37,478 nucleotides of DNA from Stagnimonas sp. (GTDB lineage: Bacteria; Pseudomonadota; Gammaproteobacteria; Nevskiales; Nevskiaceae), in the NCBI GenBank assembly GCA_030696045.1, contig JAUYNO010000044.1:1-37478 (forward strand). Direction: 5' to 3'. The notes beneath the pieces are model-generated. The model did no database searches. It saw only the letters and a list, made by a program, of their open reading frames with translations, and had not been told where the DNA came from. The position numbers and the translations under genes were made by a program. Shown piece after piece: positions 20,820 through 29,609 of the stretch (its first letter is position 1; every line of letters starts with the position of its first letter).

Positions 20820-21283
20820 GCCGCGAGCGCCGGCTTGGGCGGCAGCTGCACGCAGCGGAACCAGAAGTCGCGGATCAGCACCGCCAGCGCCGCGAAATCA
20901 TCGAGCGCCACCGGCTTGGTCAGGAAGCAGTTGGCGTGGGCGTCGTAGCAGGCAGCGACGTCACTCTCGGCCTTGGAGGTCGACAGGATCAGCACCGGGA
21001 TGCGCTTCAGGCTGGGGTCGGTCTTGATCTCGGCCAGCACCTCGCGGCCGTGCTTGCGCGGCAGGTTGAGGTCCAGCAGCACCAGATCGGGCCGCTTGGC
21101 GCTGGCGTATTCACCTTCGCGGCGCAGGATTCGCATCGCCTGCTCGCCGTCGCGGGCCACCAGCAGCTCGTGGGCCAGTTGCGCCTCCTTGAGCACTTCC
21201 TGCGCCAGTCGCAGGTCGGCGAGGTTGTCCTCCACCAGCAGGATAACCGGGCGATAGGACTGGGCGGTTGGATCGGTCGCCAT
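20816..21283 (-). CDS. Single-domain response regulator, Rcp1-like
   Basis: This is a 155-residue stand-alone receiver: [18 protein letters not shown], phospho-acceptor Asp in [23 protein letters not shown] with the conserved Ser/Thr, and FLTKPV with the conserved Lys. The [10 protein letters not shown] and [14 protein letters not shown] patterns are those of the Rcp1 group, which pairs with phytochrome-type and related kinases in cyanobacteria and proteobacteria. With no output domain it probably acts through protein contact or as a phosphate shuttle. It is the first gene of a three-gene operon (stop/start overlaps ATGA at 20816-20819 and 19113-19116) ending with the ethylene-receptor-like kinase, its probable phosphodonor. 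Confidence 0.92.
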   Translation of the reverse strand: MATDPTAQSYRPVILLVEDNLADLRLAQEVLKEAQLAHELLVARDGEQAMRILRREGEYASAKRPDLVLLDLNLPRKHGREVLAEIKTDPSLKRIPVLILSTSKAESDVAACYDAHANCFLTKPVALDDFAALAVLIRDFWFRCVQLPPKPALAA

Positions 21284-21456
21284 GCATGCTCTCTTGCGGG
21301 AGGAACCCAGGGCACCGCGTCGCGGGAATCCCGGCGCGGCCTGTCTGGCGGATCATAGGCGCGGTCGCTTGCCGCCGCTATCCGTCAACGGCCCCGCAGG
21401 CGCGGCTACACTGCCGCGCCTGTCGGCCACCCCGCCCCACCTCCGCTGCGACCCCG

Positions 21457-22356
21457 ATGTCCATTGACCTGCGCCGAGGCGCGCTGCACGTCACCGCCGC
21501 TGGCGCCGCCTTCGCCCTGATGAGCGCCTTCGCCAAGGCCGCCAGCCAGGCCGGCGTCTCCAATTACCTGCTGGTGTTCGCCCGCAACATCGTCTCGGTG
21601 ACGGTGCTGCTGCCCCTGCTGCTGCGCCAGGGGCCGGGTGCCTTCCGCACCCGGCGCTTCGGCGGGCATCTGTGGCGCTCGGCCTTTGGCCTACTGGGCA
21701 TGTACACCCTTTATTACGCCATCAGCCACCTGAGCCTGGCCGAGGCCCTGCTGCTCAACTACAGCTCGCCGCTGTTCATCCCCTTCATCGCCTGGCTGGT
21801 GCTGCACGAGCGCCCGCCCGCCCTGCTGATCCCGGCCTCGCTGCTCGGCCTGGCCGGCGTCGCCCTGATCGTCAAGCCGGCGACGCTGGGACTGTCGCTG
21901 GCCTCGCTGGTCGGTGCCGCCTCCGGCGTGTTTGCCGCCTGCGCCATGGTTAGCCTGCGCCGCATCAGTGACACCGAGCCGGCGCAGCGGGTGGTGTTCT
22001 ACTTCGGCGCCATCGGCCTGGTGGTGTCTGCCATCCCCCTGTGGTGGCACTGGCAGCCGCTGGACGCGCAACAGCTGGGCTACATGCTCGGCACCGGCCT
22101 GTTCGCCACCCTTGGCCAGCTGCAGCTGACTCGCGCCTACGCCTGCGCGCCGGCCGCAAGGGTTGGCGCGATGGGCTACAGCGCCGTGGTCTTCGCCGGC
22201 CTGCTCGGCTGGCTGATCTGGGGCGAAACGCCCGACGCCTGGAGCCTGCTCGGCGCCGTGCTGGTCATCAGCACCTGCGTACTGGCCAGCTGGCAACCCG
22301 CCCCGAAAGCCGCCGCCAACCGGGCGCCGATTTCGCCGGAGGATGCTGGGAGCTAG
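21457..22356 (+). CDS. EamA/DMT family transporter
   Basis: The ATG at 21457 gives 299 residues, starting MSIDLRRGALHVTAAGAAFALMSAFAKAA. A longer frame from 21268 crosses the divergent operon's leader and is not credible. Ten hydrophobic helices form two EamA repeats (for example LLNYSSPLFIPFIAWLVLHERP in the first and GYSAVVFAGLLGWLIWGETPDAWSLLGAVLVI in the second). This inner-membrane family exports or imports amino acids, nucleosides and other metabolites, and sequence alone does not give the substrate. It diverges from the Rcp1-like operon with 173 nt between starts. A small GC-rich hairpin follows at 22390-22406. Confidence 0.9.
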   Translation: MSIDLRRGALHVTAAGAAFALMSAFAKAASQAGVSNYLLVFARNIVSVTVLLPLLLRQGPGAFRTRRFGGHLWRSAFGLLGMYTLYYAISHLSLAEALLLNYSSPLFIPFIAWLVLHERPPALLIPASLLGLAGVALIVKPATLGLSLASLVGAASGVFAACAMVSLRRISDTEPAQRVVFYFGAIGLVVSAIPLWWHWQPLDAQQLGYMLGTGLFATLGQLQLTRAYACAPAARVGAMGYSAVVFAGLLGWLIWGETPDAWSLLGAVLVISTCVLASWQPAPKAAANRAPISPEDAGS

Positions 22357-22389
22357 ACCACTGGACGGCCGAACCGGGCCGCTTTAGTC

Positions 22390-22406
22390 GCCCTGCATCG
22401 CAGGGC
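22390..22406. terminator. Possible terminator hairpin after the EamA transporter
   Basis: GCCCTGC-ATC-GCAGGGC is a perfect 7-bp stem with a 3-nt loop, 34 nt after the transporter stop. No T-run follows, so intrinsic termination is uncertain. Apart from this hairpin I see nothing recognisable in 22357-22549. Confidence 0.35.
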
Positions 22407-22549
22407 TCGGGGGAGCGCTGCGTGGAGTTGGAGCTACTCAAATATCGAGGGAACGTCGCTGCAACCCCTCATCGCTCAAGGGATGCCTTCCCATTCCAAA
22501 CCGTTCAGCTTCGGGCTACGATCAGTTCGGGATGAAAACGGGATGACAA

Positions 22550-23200
22550 ATGACCGACACCAATGCCGGGACTCCACCAGTTAGCGACCCGTTACCGACC
22601 CCCAGGGCACCAGATCCCGGAACACCCGGTGGTGGTTCAGGTGACGGCCCCCAAAAATGGCCCTCCGAGCAGCTGATATCCGCCGCCGCCGGCTTCGTAC
22701 TGCTTCTGATCATGACCGTGATCGCAGTATCGCGACCTGACCTCGAGCGCAACTTCATCATCCTCGTCGTGCTGTCATCCGCCGCCGCTGCCTTCGTGGC
22801 CATCGTCCCCGGAATGCTCAATCTCGAAGTGCCGGGTGTGGTCAAGGCCAGTGGCGCGATCGCCGTGTTCGCGGCGGTCTTTTTCTACGGCCCCAAGATT
22901 CCCACCCCGACCGGCGACAACATCAACTTCATCGTGCCGGAAACAGGCGTTACCACTTTCGACGCCGCCGTAGGGCTAATTCAGGCGAAAAACGCGGTCA
23001 CGATTACCTACGGCGACGGCTGCGTTCCAGCCTTGCTCACCATGAAGTTGCGCGCCGGCGGCTACACCAAAGGCCCAACCCTCGCGAAGATGGTCGAAAA
23101 CCTGCTCAACCTGCGAGACCCCTCTGTCCCAGCGCCGGTCAAAAGCGTCTCCGTTATCCATGAACCGGCCAATGCCCTTCTCCGCATGACGTGCAAGTAG
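22550..23200 (+). CDS. Unrecognised membrane protein with Pro/Gly-rich N-terminus
   Basis: This 216-residue protein has a disordered Pro/Gly/Thr-rich head (1-38) and three hydrophobic stretches (about 43-60, 69-86 and 97-113, the last reading VVKASGAIAVFAAVFF). A C-terminal soluble domain of about 100 residues follows, containing ITYGDGCVPALLTMKLRAGGYT and two cysteines (157, 215). The middle pattern (VPGMLNLEVPGVVKASGAIAVF) resembles short membrane modules I associate loosely with conflict or effector proteins. I cannot name a family. Base composition is visibly less GC-biased than the flanking genes. A secreted Cys-rich protein is encoded 69 nt downstream on the same strand, so the two may be cotranscribed. 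Confidence 0.72.
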   Translation: MTDTNAGTPPVSDPLPTPRAPDPGTPGGGSGDGPQKWPSEQLISAAAGFVLLLIMTVIAVSRPDLERNFIILVVLSSAAAAFVAIVPGMLNLEVPGVVKASGAIAVFAAVFFYGPKIPTPTGDNINFIVPETGVTTFDAAVGLIQAKNAVTITYGDGCVPALLTMKLRAGGYTKGPTLAKMVENLLNLRDPSVPAPVKSVSVIHEPANALLRMTCK

Positions 23201-23269
23201 TCGAGCCAGGCTCCCAACGCGAACTAGCCCATCCCCGCATCAGCCAGTCGGAACCGAGGATCCAAAACC

Positions 23270-23866
23270 ATGCGGCACGTCCTGGGTGTTTTTCTCATTC
23301 TGGCCAGCGGCATTGCCCACGCCGGCAAGATGGCTTGCGTTGACCAGAAAGGTAAATCCTTCGGTTTTCTCGAGTGCGAACCGACGCAGGCGGGGCTCTG
23401 CTACGTCAACGCCGCCAACTCCATCGAGTCCTGGTGCCAGACCCCCTCGTCAAGCCAGTCCAACAACCTCCAAGAACTCCTGGGCTGGGTACGCGACAAG
23501 ACCAAAAGCACGGGCAAACAATTGAGCGATCCGGTGCAGGTCACCGCCGGCACCTTTCAACTTGCACCGGGTCTCACGCTTAGCGTTCCCGGGTCCCTTC
23601 AGGTCTACCGCCAGCTGGAGCGCAAAGCCGCAAGCAACCGGTCCCAGTTCACGCCCAGCGGAGACCGCCTCGTCTACGATCCGCCGGCCACCGCATTTAC
23701 CAAATCGTGGAAGGACGGCAAGCCCACCGACTGCGAGATCAATTGTGGCAATCGCGACAACTGCTACTACGCCAAATCCGACCCGCCCGCGCCCGGTCAG
23801 GATGACGTGGCCAAAGCCTCCTGCTGGACAAACTGCAAGTCCAAGTGCATTGAGCAAAAAAAGTAA
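23270..23866 (+). CDS. Unrecognised secreted cysteine-rich protein
   Basis: This 198-residue protein starts with a clear signal peptide (MRHVLGVFLILASGIAHA, cleavage likely after residue 18). Ten cysteines follow: four in the first 60 residues (ACVDQ, LECEP, GLCYV, SWCQT) and six packed into the last 50 (DCEINCGNRDNCYY ... SCWTNCKSKC), suggesting five disulfides in the periplasm or outside the cell. The middle region is polar, with no catalytic motif I recognise. A GAGG-like ribosome site precedes the ATG. It follows the unknown membrane protein gene by 69 nt and is followed by a strong REP-like hairpin at 23922. Function unknown. Confidence 0.72.
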   Translation: MRHVLGVFLILASGIAHAGKMACVDQKGKSFGFLECEPTQAGLCYVNAANSIESWCQTPSSSQSNNLQELLGWVRDKTKSTGKQLSDPVQVTAGTFQLAPGLTLSVPGSLQVYRQLERKAASNRSQFTPSGDRLVYDPPATAFTKSWKDGKPTDCEINCGNRDNCYYAKSDPPAPGQDDVAKASCWTNCKSKCIEQKK

Positions 23867-23921
23867 CCTACTCAGGGCATAGGCGAAATAACCCACATGC
23901 GCCGGCGGCCGGGCTTTTGAA

Positions 23922-23943
23922 TAAAAGGGGCAGACCCCTTTTA
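23922..23943. repeat. REP-like palindrome (TAAAAGGGG-CAGA-CCCCTTTTA)
   Basis: This is a perfect 9-bp stem with a CAGA loop, embedded in an AT-rich stretch (…CTCTTTTATCCC) unlike the surrounding DNA. Palindromes of this AAAGGGG...CCCCTTT type are widely dispersed in proteobacterial genomes as extragenic repeats. It may also terminate the upstream Cys-rich protein gene. Confidence 0.6.
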
Positions 23944-23996
23944 TCTCTTTTATCCCTCTTTCTTTCCCCACTTCCCGATCTGACCGCGCCACCTCA

Positions 23997-24926
23997 ATGA
24001 AGAAATTTCTGCTGGTCCCGCTGCTTATCCCGCTCGCTGGACTCGGCACCTTGTATTCCACCTTCACCGCGCAAACCCTGCCGGTGCCTGCCGGCTACGC
24101 GGTCAAGCTGCCGGAAGCGACGCCACCGCCGGAGCTGACGCTGAGTGCCATCAGGGCCGGGAAGATGTTCAACCAGGCGGCCTTCGCCTATCGCGGCGGC
24201 AGCTTTGGCGAAACCCGGGTGTTCGGCATGGGCGCTATCCTGGTGCGGCATCCGCACGGCGCGCTGCTGTTTGATTCCGGCTTTGGCCGCAACGTCGAGG
24301 CGCATTTCCGCACGACGCCGTGGCTGATGCAGGCGACATCGAAATACGAAACCGAAGCGACCGTTGCCGACCAACTCAAGGCCGCCGGCATTGATGCTTC
24401 CATGCTCAAGGGCGTGATCCTGACCCATGCCCACTGGGACCACGTCAGCGGCCTGGAAGACCTGCCCGGCACGCCGGTGCTGGTGAACGCCGCCGAGCGC
24501 GAGTTCATTGAGGCTGGCGGCCCGCCCACGGCGCTGGCACGCGGCCTGGGCGCGCTCAATTTCCAGATCTACCAATTCGAGAGTGGCCCATACCTCGGCT
24601 TTGACCAAAGCCACGACGTTTTCGGCGACGGCAGCGTGGTGCTGGTTCCCGCACCCGGCCATACACCCGGCTCGATCATCGCCTTCATCAGCACGCCGGA
24701 CGGCCAGCGCTACGCCCTGGTCGGCGACCTGGTGTGGCAGCGCGAAGGCGTCGACCTGCCGGCAGAAAAGCCCTTCATTTCACGCCGCATGGTGGATTGG
24801 GATGAAGGCAAGGTCCGCGATCTGGTGGTGCGCATGCACCAGTTGCAGAAGGCGGTGCCGGGCCTGATCGTGGTGCCGGCGCACGACCGGCGCGTGTGGG
24901 ACGCGTTGCCGCAGTTGTCGCCCTGA
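23997..24926 (+). CDS. MBL-fold metallo-hydrolase, membrane-anchored or exported
   Basis: This 309-residue protein has an N-terminal hydrophobic segment (residues 4-25) that is either a signal peptide or an anchor. The metallo-beta-lactamase fold follows, with a complete dinuclear metal site: His144, His146, Asp148 and His149 in ILTHAHWDHVSG, His222 in APGHTPGS, Asp244 in LVGDLVW and His296 in VPAHD. The VLVNAAEREF, PGHTPGSIIAF and LVGDLVWQ blocks resemble the AttM/AiiA lactonase-like branch. N-acyl-homoserine lactone or another lactone is thus a candidate substrate, but broad MBL hydrolases look alike and this is unproven. The hydrophobic N-terminus differs from the cytoplasmic AiiA type. 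Confidence 0.88.
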   Translation: MKKFLLVPLLIPLAGLGTLYSTFTAQTLPVPAGYAVKLPEATPPPELTLSAIRAGKMFNQAAFAYRGGSFGETRVFGMGAILVRHPHGALLFDSGFGRNVEAHFRTTPWLMQATSKYETEATVADQLKAAGIDASMLKGVILTHAHWDHVSGLEDLPGTPVLVNAAEREFIEAGGPPTALARGLGALNFQIYQFESGPYLGFDQSHDVFGDGSVVLVPAPGHTPGSIIAFISTPDGQRYALVGDLVWQREGVDLPAEKPFISRRMVDWDEGKVRDLVVRMHQLQKAVPGLIVVPAHDRRVWDALPQLSP

Positions 24927-25004
24927 AGCACAGTCGGTAAAGGCCAACCTGGTTCGTAACGACGCACAGCTACGTCGTCATGCGCTGATGACAGGAGCAC
25001 TCCC

Positions 25005-25322
25005 ATGAGCAAGAAACTGGCGCCGATTCACCCCGGCGAGATCCTGCGCGAGGAGTACATGCTGCCGCTGGGCCTCTCCAGCAACGCGCTCGCCCGTGCG
25101 CTGGAGGTAACGCCGGCCCGGATCAACGAAATCGTGCGGGAGCGGCGCGGTATCAGCGCCGATACCGCGCTGCGGCTGGCGCGATTCTTCAACACCGATG
25201 TGCGCAGCTGGATGAACCTGCAGACCAACTACGACGTGCAGTGCGCTGAGGACATCGCCGGTCGCGCCGTTGCCCGGATCAGCCCCTGGTCAGGCTCGGC
25301 GGAGCCCGGTGCGCAAGCTTGA
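25005..25322 (+). CDS. higA: HigA-type helix-turn-helix protein (antitoxin-like), no adjacent toxin
   Basis: This 105-residue protein has AGGAG 7 nt before the ATG. It carries the HigA/VapI signature: IHPGEILREEYMLPLGLSSNALARAL, the HTH EVTPARINEIVRERRGISADTALRLARFF, and SWMNLQTNYD. In type II systems HigA neutralises and co-represses the HigB mRNA interferase, normally encoded just upstream. Here only 78 nt separate it from the MBL hydrolase, and no HigB-like frame or remnant is readable on either side. It may be a solitary regulator or an antitoxin that has lost its toxin. A tail after residue 90 (ISPWSGSAEPGAQA) is not conserved in character. Confidence 0.88.
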   Translation: MSKKLAPIHPGEILREEYMLPLGLSSNALARALEVTPARINEIVRERRGISADTALRLARFFNTDVRSWMNLQTNYDVQCAEDIAGRAVARISPWSGSAEPGAQA

Positions 25323-25341
25323 AGCTCGAAGTGAGCTACTC

Positions 25342-26214
25342 TCAAGCCGACAGCGCGCGCCCGAACAGCGCCAGCATGCGGCCCCAGGCCTTCTCCGCCT
25401 GATCCCGGTCGTAGACGCGTGAATCGGTCGGACACCAGCCATGCTTGGTGCCCGCGTAAACCTCGATCTCCGCCGGCAACTTCGCTTTCGCGAATGCGTC
25501 CCGCAGCAGGTCTTTGGCGGCCGGCTCCTTGGCGTCGTCGTTCTCGGCAATCGCGATCAGGAACTGCGCCTTCATGCCCGGTATCAGCAGATGCGGGCTG
25601 TCGGGCTTGTCGGTGGCCAGTCCGCCGCCGTGAAACGTGGCGGCGGCGCCGATGCGCTCGGGCACAGCAGCCGCCGTCCGTAGCACCAGCGGGCCGCCCA
25701 TGCAGTAGCCGGCGGCGCCGATCTTGCGCTTTGTATCGACCGCGGCCTGCTGGTCCAGGAATCCCACGAAGGCCTTGGCATCGACCAGCGCGGTGTCGGC
25801 GTTCAGGCTGCCTTTCAGCGTCATCAAGGCATCGCGTACGGCCGGATTACTCATGTCGGCACGCTCCGCTGCGGTCGGCGCGCGATGGCTGCGATAGAAG
25901 GGATTGACCACCAGCACTGCGTAGCCGGACTCCGCAAGGCGGGTCGCCATGTCCTTGAACGCCGGCCGCAGACCGAAGATGTCGGGCCAGATGAGCACGG
26001 CCGGATGCCTGCCCTCCGCCGGATGCACGAAGTAGGCGTCCGCAGTTCCGGCTGGTGTCTTGATCTCGACGTCGGTTCCGGTAGTCGCGGCGGCACGCAG
26101 CAATCGCGGCATCGCGGCGGCCAGGCTCGCACCTAACGCCATCAGCCCGAACTTGCGGCGCGTGAGGCCCCGGTCGCGACGGGCAAATTCTTCAAAGTCA
26201 TCCTTTTCGCACAT
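25342..26214 (-). CDS. Dienelactone hydrolase family protein with Tat signal
   Basis: AAGGAG lies 6 nt before the ATG at 26214 (290 residues); a GTG 3 nt earlier is less well spaced. A twin-arginine signal (TRRKFG at 18-23, then LMALGASLAAAM) is followed by an alpha/beta-hydrolase fold of the DLH type: AVLIWPDIFGLRP, nucleophile Cys171 in AAGYCMGGPL, acid Asp226 or Asp227 in AENDD, and His258 in KHGWCP. Dienelactone hydrolases cleave the dienelactones of chlorocatechol breakdown; many chromosomal members act on other esters or lactones. No aromatic catabolic genes are nearby, so the substrate is open. Export suggests a periplasmic role. It converges on the higA-like gene. Confidence 0.9.
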   Translation of the reverse strand: MCEKDDFEEFARRDRGLTRRKFGLMALGASLAAAMPRLLRAAATTGTDVEIKTPAGTADAYFVHPAEGRHPAVLIWPDIFGLRPAFKDMATRLAESGYAVLVVNPFYRSHRAPTAAERADMSNPAVRDALMTLKGSLNADTALVDAKAFVGFLDQQAAVDTKRKIGAAGYCMGGPLVLRTAAAVPERIGAAATFHGGGLATDKPDSPHLLIPGMKAQFLIAIAENDDAKEPAAKDLLRDAFAKAKLPAEIEVYAGTKHGWCPTDSRVYDRDQAEKAWGRMLALFGRALSA

Positions 26215-26244
26215 CACTGGCTCCTTAGCTGTGGCCGCCGAGGC

Positions 26245-27000
26245 CTACGGGCTGGTCAAGGCTTCGACGCGCAGGGCACGCGCGGCGAGCGCCTGCGCAA
26301 ATGCGCGATAGGCGCTCGCCGCCTGCGCTTGCGGGCCCTTGAAGCCGAACTCGATATGCGAGGGCATATCGGGCCGGCTGCGGAATGGCAGGCTCGACAG
26401 CTTGAGACCCCGATGCGCGGCCAGGGTTTCCTCCATCAGGGTCAGCAGATCGCCCTCGGCGGCGTCATAGGCACGCAGGCTGTATTCGACCGGCGGCTCG
26501 GCGTTGTGGAGTTGCGGGTAGCGGATATCGAGCACCCATTCCAGCATCGGCCAGGCCATCTCGGGAAAGCCAGGGACGAAGTGGGCGTCGCCGACCTGGA
26601 AGCCGGGCACGCGATTGATCGGGTTGGGGATGAGGCCGGCGCCCTGCGGGAACTCGACCATGATCACGCGGTGCGGATAGGCGCGCTCGCCGTACTGGGC
26701 TTCGATCAGCTGCAGGCCCTCGGGGTGGCGCTCCAGCGGGCGCTGGAAGGCAAGCGCGGCGCCCTGCCGGGTGCAGTCGTCCGGGGTGGCACCGATGCCA
26801 CCACAGGACAGCAGCAGGTCGCCGCGCGCGACGACGCGCGCGATGGCGGTGGCGATCTGGATCTGGTCGTCGCCGAGGAATTCGGCGGCGGACAGCGCCA
26901 TGCCCCGCGCCGCCAGCAGCTCGATCACCTTGGCCAGGTGCTTGTCCTGGCGCTTGCCGGAGAGGATTTCGTCGCCGATGACGAAGAGGGTGATGTTCAT
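26245..27000 (-). CDS. CinA/MoaB-fold (MoCF_biosynth) domain protein, stand-alone
   Basis: The ATG at 26998-27000 gives 251 residues: MNITLFVIGDEILSGKRQDKHLAKVIELLAARG, then LLLSCGGIGATPDDCTRQGAALAF and FVPGFPEMAWPMLEWVL. This is the molybdopterin-binding fold shared by MoaB/MogA and the N-terminal half of CinA (competence/damage-inducible protein A, linked to NAD-derivative recycling). The deamidase half (PncC) of full CinA is absent; instead about 90 residues follow with no motif I recognise. Stand-alone versions are common and poorly characterised. It lies downstream of icd on the same strand, beyond a terminator-like hairpin. The upstream extension to 27075 runs through that hairpin and is rejected. 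Confidence 0.88.
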   Translation of the reverse strand: MNITLFVIGDEILSGKRQDKHLAKVIELLAARGMALSAAEFLGDDQIQIATAIARVVARGDLLLSCGGIGATPDDCTRQGAALAFQRPLERHPEGLQLIEAQYGERAYPHRVIMVEFPQGAGLIPNPINRVPGFQVGDAHFVPGFPEMAWPMLEWVLDIRYPQLHNAEPPVEYSLRAYDAAEGDLLTLMEETLAAHRGLKLSSLPFRSRPDMPSHIEFGFKGPQAQAASAYRAFAQALAARALRVEALTSP

Positions 27001-27022
27001 TGCGCACTTTCTCGGGTTGCAA

Positions 27023-27048
27023 ACAGAAAAGGCGACCTTGCGGTCGCC
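27023..27048 (-). terminator. Intrinsic terminator for the icd-CBS gene
   Basis: Read on the minus strand, GGCGACC-GCAA-GGTCGCC forms a 7-bp stem with a tetraloop and is directly followed by TTTTCTGTTT. It lies 54 nt after the icd-CBS stop and 23 nt before the next start. Confidence 0.7.
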
Positions 27049-27063
27049 CTTCCCCCTCCCTAG

Positions 27064-27085
27064 CCCTCCCCGCAAGGGGGAGGGG
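27064..27085. repeat. Extragenic hairpin repeat, copy 2 (CCCTCCCC-GCAA-GGGGGAGGG)
   Basis: CCCTCCCC (27064-27071), GCAA and GGGGGAGGG form a hairpin between icd-CBS and its terminator. It shares core and flanks with 17791-17822, supporting a dispersed repeat family. Confidence 0.6.
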
Positions 27086-27101
27086 ATAGAAGCGACAACG
27101 A

Positions 27102-28874
<1,773 letters not shown>

Positions 28875-29004
28875 GCGCTCCTCTGGCGTATTCGCGTCCT
28901 TGGGGTATGGTGCGGACTTAAGGACGGCATTGTAACAAGCTAAGTTCAGTTGCCGGCCTGGCATGCGACCAAAATACAAGTAGCTCAATAGCGAGGAGAG
29001 CACG

Positions 29005-29559
29005 ATGGAAAAAGCGTCCAAGACTGCGCTGGTGGTGGTCGCCGATGGTTCCGAGTCGCTGGAAACCGTCACCATCGTCAACGTGCTGCGCCGCGCCGGG
29101 CTGAAAGTCACGCTGGCGGCACTCGGCAACAGCCCGGTGGCGGGAACCCGCGGCATCGCCCTGATGCCGGACACCCATTACGACATCGTCGCCAGCCAGA
29201 CCTTCGACCTGATCGTGCTGCCGGGTGGCGAGAACGGCGCCAAGGCCCTGGGTGCCCATGCGCCGCTGATTGAGAAGCTGCGTCAGCAGCGACTGGCGCA
29301 CCGCTGGATCGGCGCCATCTGCGCCGCCCCGGCCTTCGCGCTGGCGCCGCACGGCCTGCTCGACGGCAAGCAGGCCACCTGCTACCCGGCCTTCCGCGAT
29401 GCGCTGCTGCACTACGTCGACCTGCCAGCGGTGTCCGACGGCCACACCGTCACCGGCCAGGGGCCGGCCAGCGCCATCGCCTTCGCCCTGCTGCTGGTGG
29501 AAAAGCTCTGCGGCGACCAGCCCCGCCGTGAAGTCGCCGAGGCCCTGCTCGCCGCCTGA
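29005..29559 (+). CDS. yajL: DJ-1/PfpI family protein (YajL-like)
   Basis: This 184-residue protein has AGGAG upstream of the ATG. DJ-1/YajL hallmarks are the start [26 protein letters not shown] with Glu17, the [14 protein letters not shown] block, the nucleophile elbow with Cys106 in GAICAAPAF, and [19 protein letters not shown] near the C-terminus. YajL-type proteins protect against oxidative and carbonyl stress as chaperones, and have been reported as glyoxalase or deglycase enzymes, though the deglycase claim is disputed. It diverges from icd-CBS with 130 nt between starts and ends at a strong bidirectional terminator. The symbol is given for the closest characterised group; other DJ-1 subfamilies remain possible. 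Confidence 0.9.
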   Translation: MEKASKTALVVVADGSESLETVTIVNVLRRAGLKVTLAALGNSPVAGTRGIALMPDTHYDIVASQTFDLIVLPGGENGAKALGAHAPLIEKLRQQRLAHRWIGAICAAPAFALAPHGLLDGKQATCYPAFRDALLHYVDLPAVSDGHTVTGQGPASAIAFALLLVEKLCGDQPRREVAEALLAA

Positions 29560-29577
29560 AGTCCACCACCGCAACAA

Positions 29578-29604
29578 AAAACGCCCGCTGGATGCGGGCG
29601 TTTT
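29578..29604. terminator. Bidirectional intrinsic terminator
   Basis: AAAACGCCCGC-TGGAT-GCGGGCGTTTT is a perfect 11-bp stem lying between the convergent DJ-1-like gene and the first BNR exoprotein gene, with A-rich and T-rich runs on either side, so it can work for both. Confidence 0.88.
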
Positions 29605-29609
29605 CGTTT

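Noticed and set aside
24927..25004. Possible HigB toxin or remnant upstream of the HigA-type gene
   Set aside because: All three frames in this 78-nt gap were read; none shows HigB C-terminal motifs and stops occur in each plausible frame.
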